Source: Nemertoderma westbladi
Lineage: Eukaryota > Xenacoelomorpha > Nemertodermatida > Nemertodermatidae
Length of the DNA: 64,000 nt
Reading direction: 5' to 3'
Assembly (NCBI GenBank): GCA_032718475.1
Contig: JAUCBJ010007315.1
Location: 20,306-84,305, forward strand
Shown: positions 63,477 to 64,000 of the stretch, one piece after another
Layout: each line of letters starts with the position of its first letter
Numbering within the stretch: position 1 is the stretch's first letter
The notes under the pieces: generated by a model
Told to the model about the DNA's origin: nothing
Seen by the model: only the letters and a program-made list of their open reading frames with translations
The model's database searches: none
Made by a program: the position numbers and the translations under genes

Positions 63477-63990
63477 CTAGGCGAACCCATAGTACTGCGG
63501 GGGCATATGGATACGAGTTGGATATGATCGTACGTTGTTGTCTGGGGCGCATGGTTGTTGCTGAGCTGAGACCTGCGGCAGATTATCACCGCCGTCTCCG
63601 ATTAGTGGAGCCCCGGATTCGACAACTGGGTGGTGAGTGTCAACATGAGGGGTCCCAGATCCAGTTGAGTGGGTACCGTGGAATGTGCCCACAGGTTCAT
63701 CATATAAATGCGCGTGTTGTGGGTCTACAGGTTGGACCATCCGACGGTTTCTACTAATGGTGGCACGGTGTGGACCTTCAAGGAGGACTTTATCACCCAT
63801 TGTCTTTAACACAATGACCCGAGTATGTGTAGCCACGCCGATCAAAGTTCTTCACCATAACAGGTTGATTAATTTCCAGGGATGGGAGAGCTCGAGCATT
63901 ATGCCTGGAGTTTAAATCTTCTGCAATCTTCTCACGTCGTGACATATATTCACTACATGGCTGAAGTGGTGGCAGTGGCAATTGTGGCAA
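63477..63990 (-). pseudogene. Ty3/Gypsy-type pol C-terminus, frameshifted
   Basis: The upstream frame (63990-63793) has AEDLNSRHNARALPSLEINQPVMVKNFDRRGYTYSG, the post-integrase 'yN.rhr.r.Lp.l..gd.V' segment. A second frame (63845-63477) continues with VIVLKTMGDKVL...SRNRRMVQP and the typical ending TRIHMPPQYYGFA. A frameshift lies around 63800-63845. The rest of pol would be beyond the right edge. Confidence 0.6.
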
Positions 63991-64000
63991 TCGACCTTGG

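Overview
The window looks like nuclear DNA of an invertebrate metazoan, probably marine; the species cannot be told from the sequence. It is AT-rich, dominated by transposons and satellites, and punctuated by poly-G/poly-C runs of about 10 to 25 bases. There is no bacterial-style gene packing outside two virus-like elements, and I see no intact ordinary host gene. Layout: 1-6250 is the 5' two thirds of a BEL/Pao LTR retrotransposon on the minus strand (charged and coiled-coil gag-like ORFs, DUF1759 gag, then pol running off the left edge). 6250-11000 holds a candidate LTR, a 1.2 kb inverted repeat, a 20-bp minisatellite and little else. 10959-11930 is an unrecognised, decayed minus-strand coding segment cut by a second, partial copy of the same BEL gag region on the plus strand (11931-13510). 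14585-15536 carries repeat pieces and a satellite block identical in kind to one at 56-58 kb. The core is two Maverick/Polinton (adintovirus-like) elements. Polinton A (about 15537-28415) is truncated inside its integrase and carries a few frameshifts and nonsense codons. Polinton B (32735-51367; 18.6 kb) looks complete: about 514-bp terminal inverted repeats with one mismatch seen, a 6-bp target duplication ACAGTT, and open genes for PolB, integrase, packaging ATPase, adenain-like protease, F54H12.2-like major capsid protein, core/pVI-like proteins, two paralogous structural-type proteins, a dUTPase-fold protein and others. A 44-bp satellite array (29352-32038) separates A from B. To the right of B are a DNA transposon with CTACGCGTAG subterminal repeats (51580-54646, AGAATAA duplications) stuffed with LINE and LTR fragments, a 68-bp satellite with higher-order structure (56330-58010), a tRNA-derived SINE-like insertion, a roughly 3 kb inverted-repeat element, and retroelement debris up to a Gypsy-like pol end. 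How the Polinton genes fit together: PolB replicates the element by protein priming, integrase inserts it, ATPase/protease/MCP/core proteins suggest a virion. The most notable point is a small gene next to polB in both elements whose product has the bilobed TATA-binding-protein pattern (two YEP/P..F...SGK-like half-repeats, about 181-186 aa, the length of the TBP core). Beside it each element has a protein I tentatively liken to PC4 single-stranded-DNA-binding coactivators. Together they suggest that these elements carry part of their own transcription-initiation machinery. Relative to polB, the structural-gene block is inverted between A and B.
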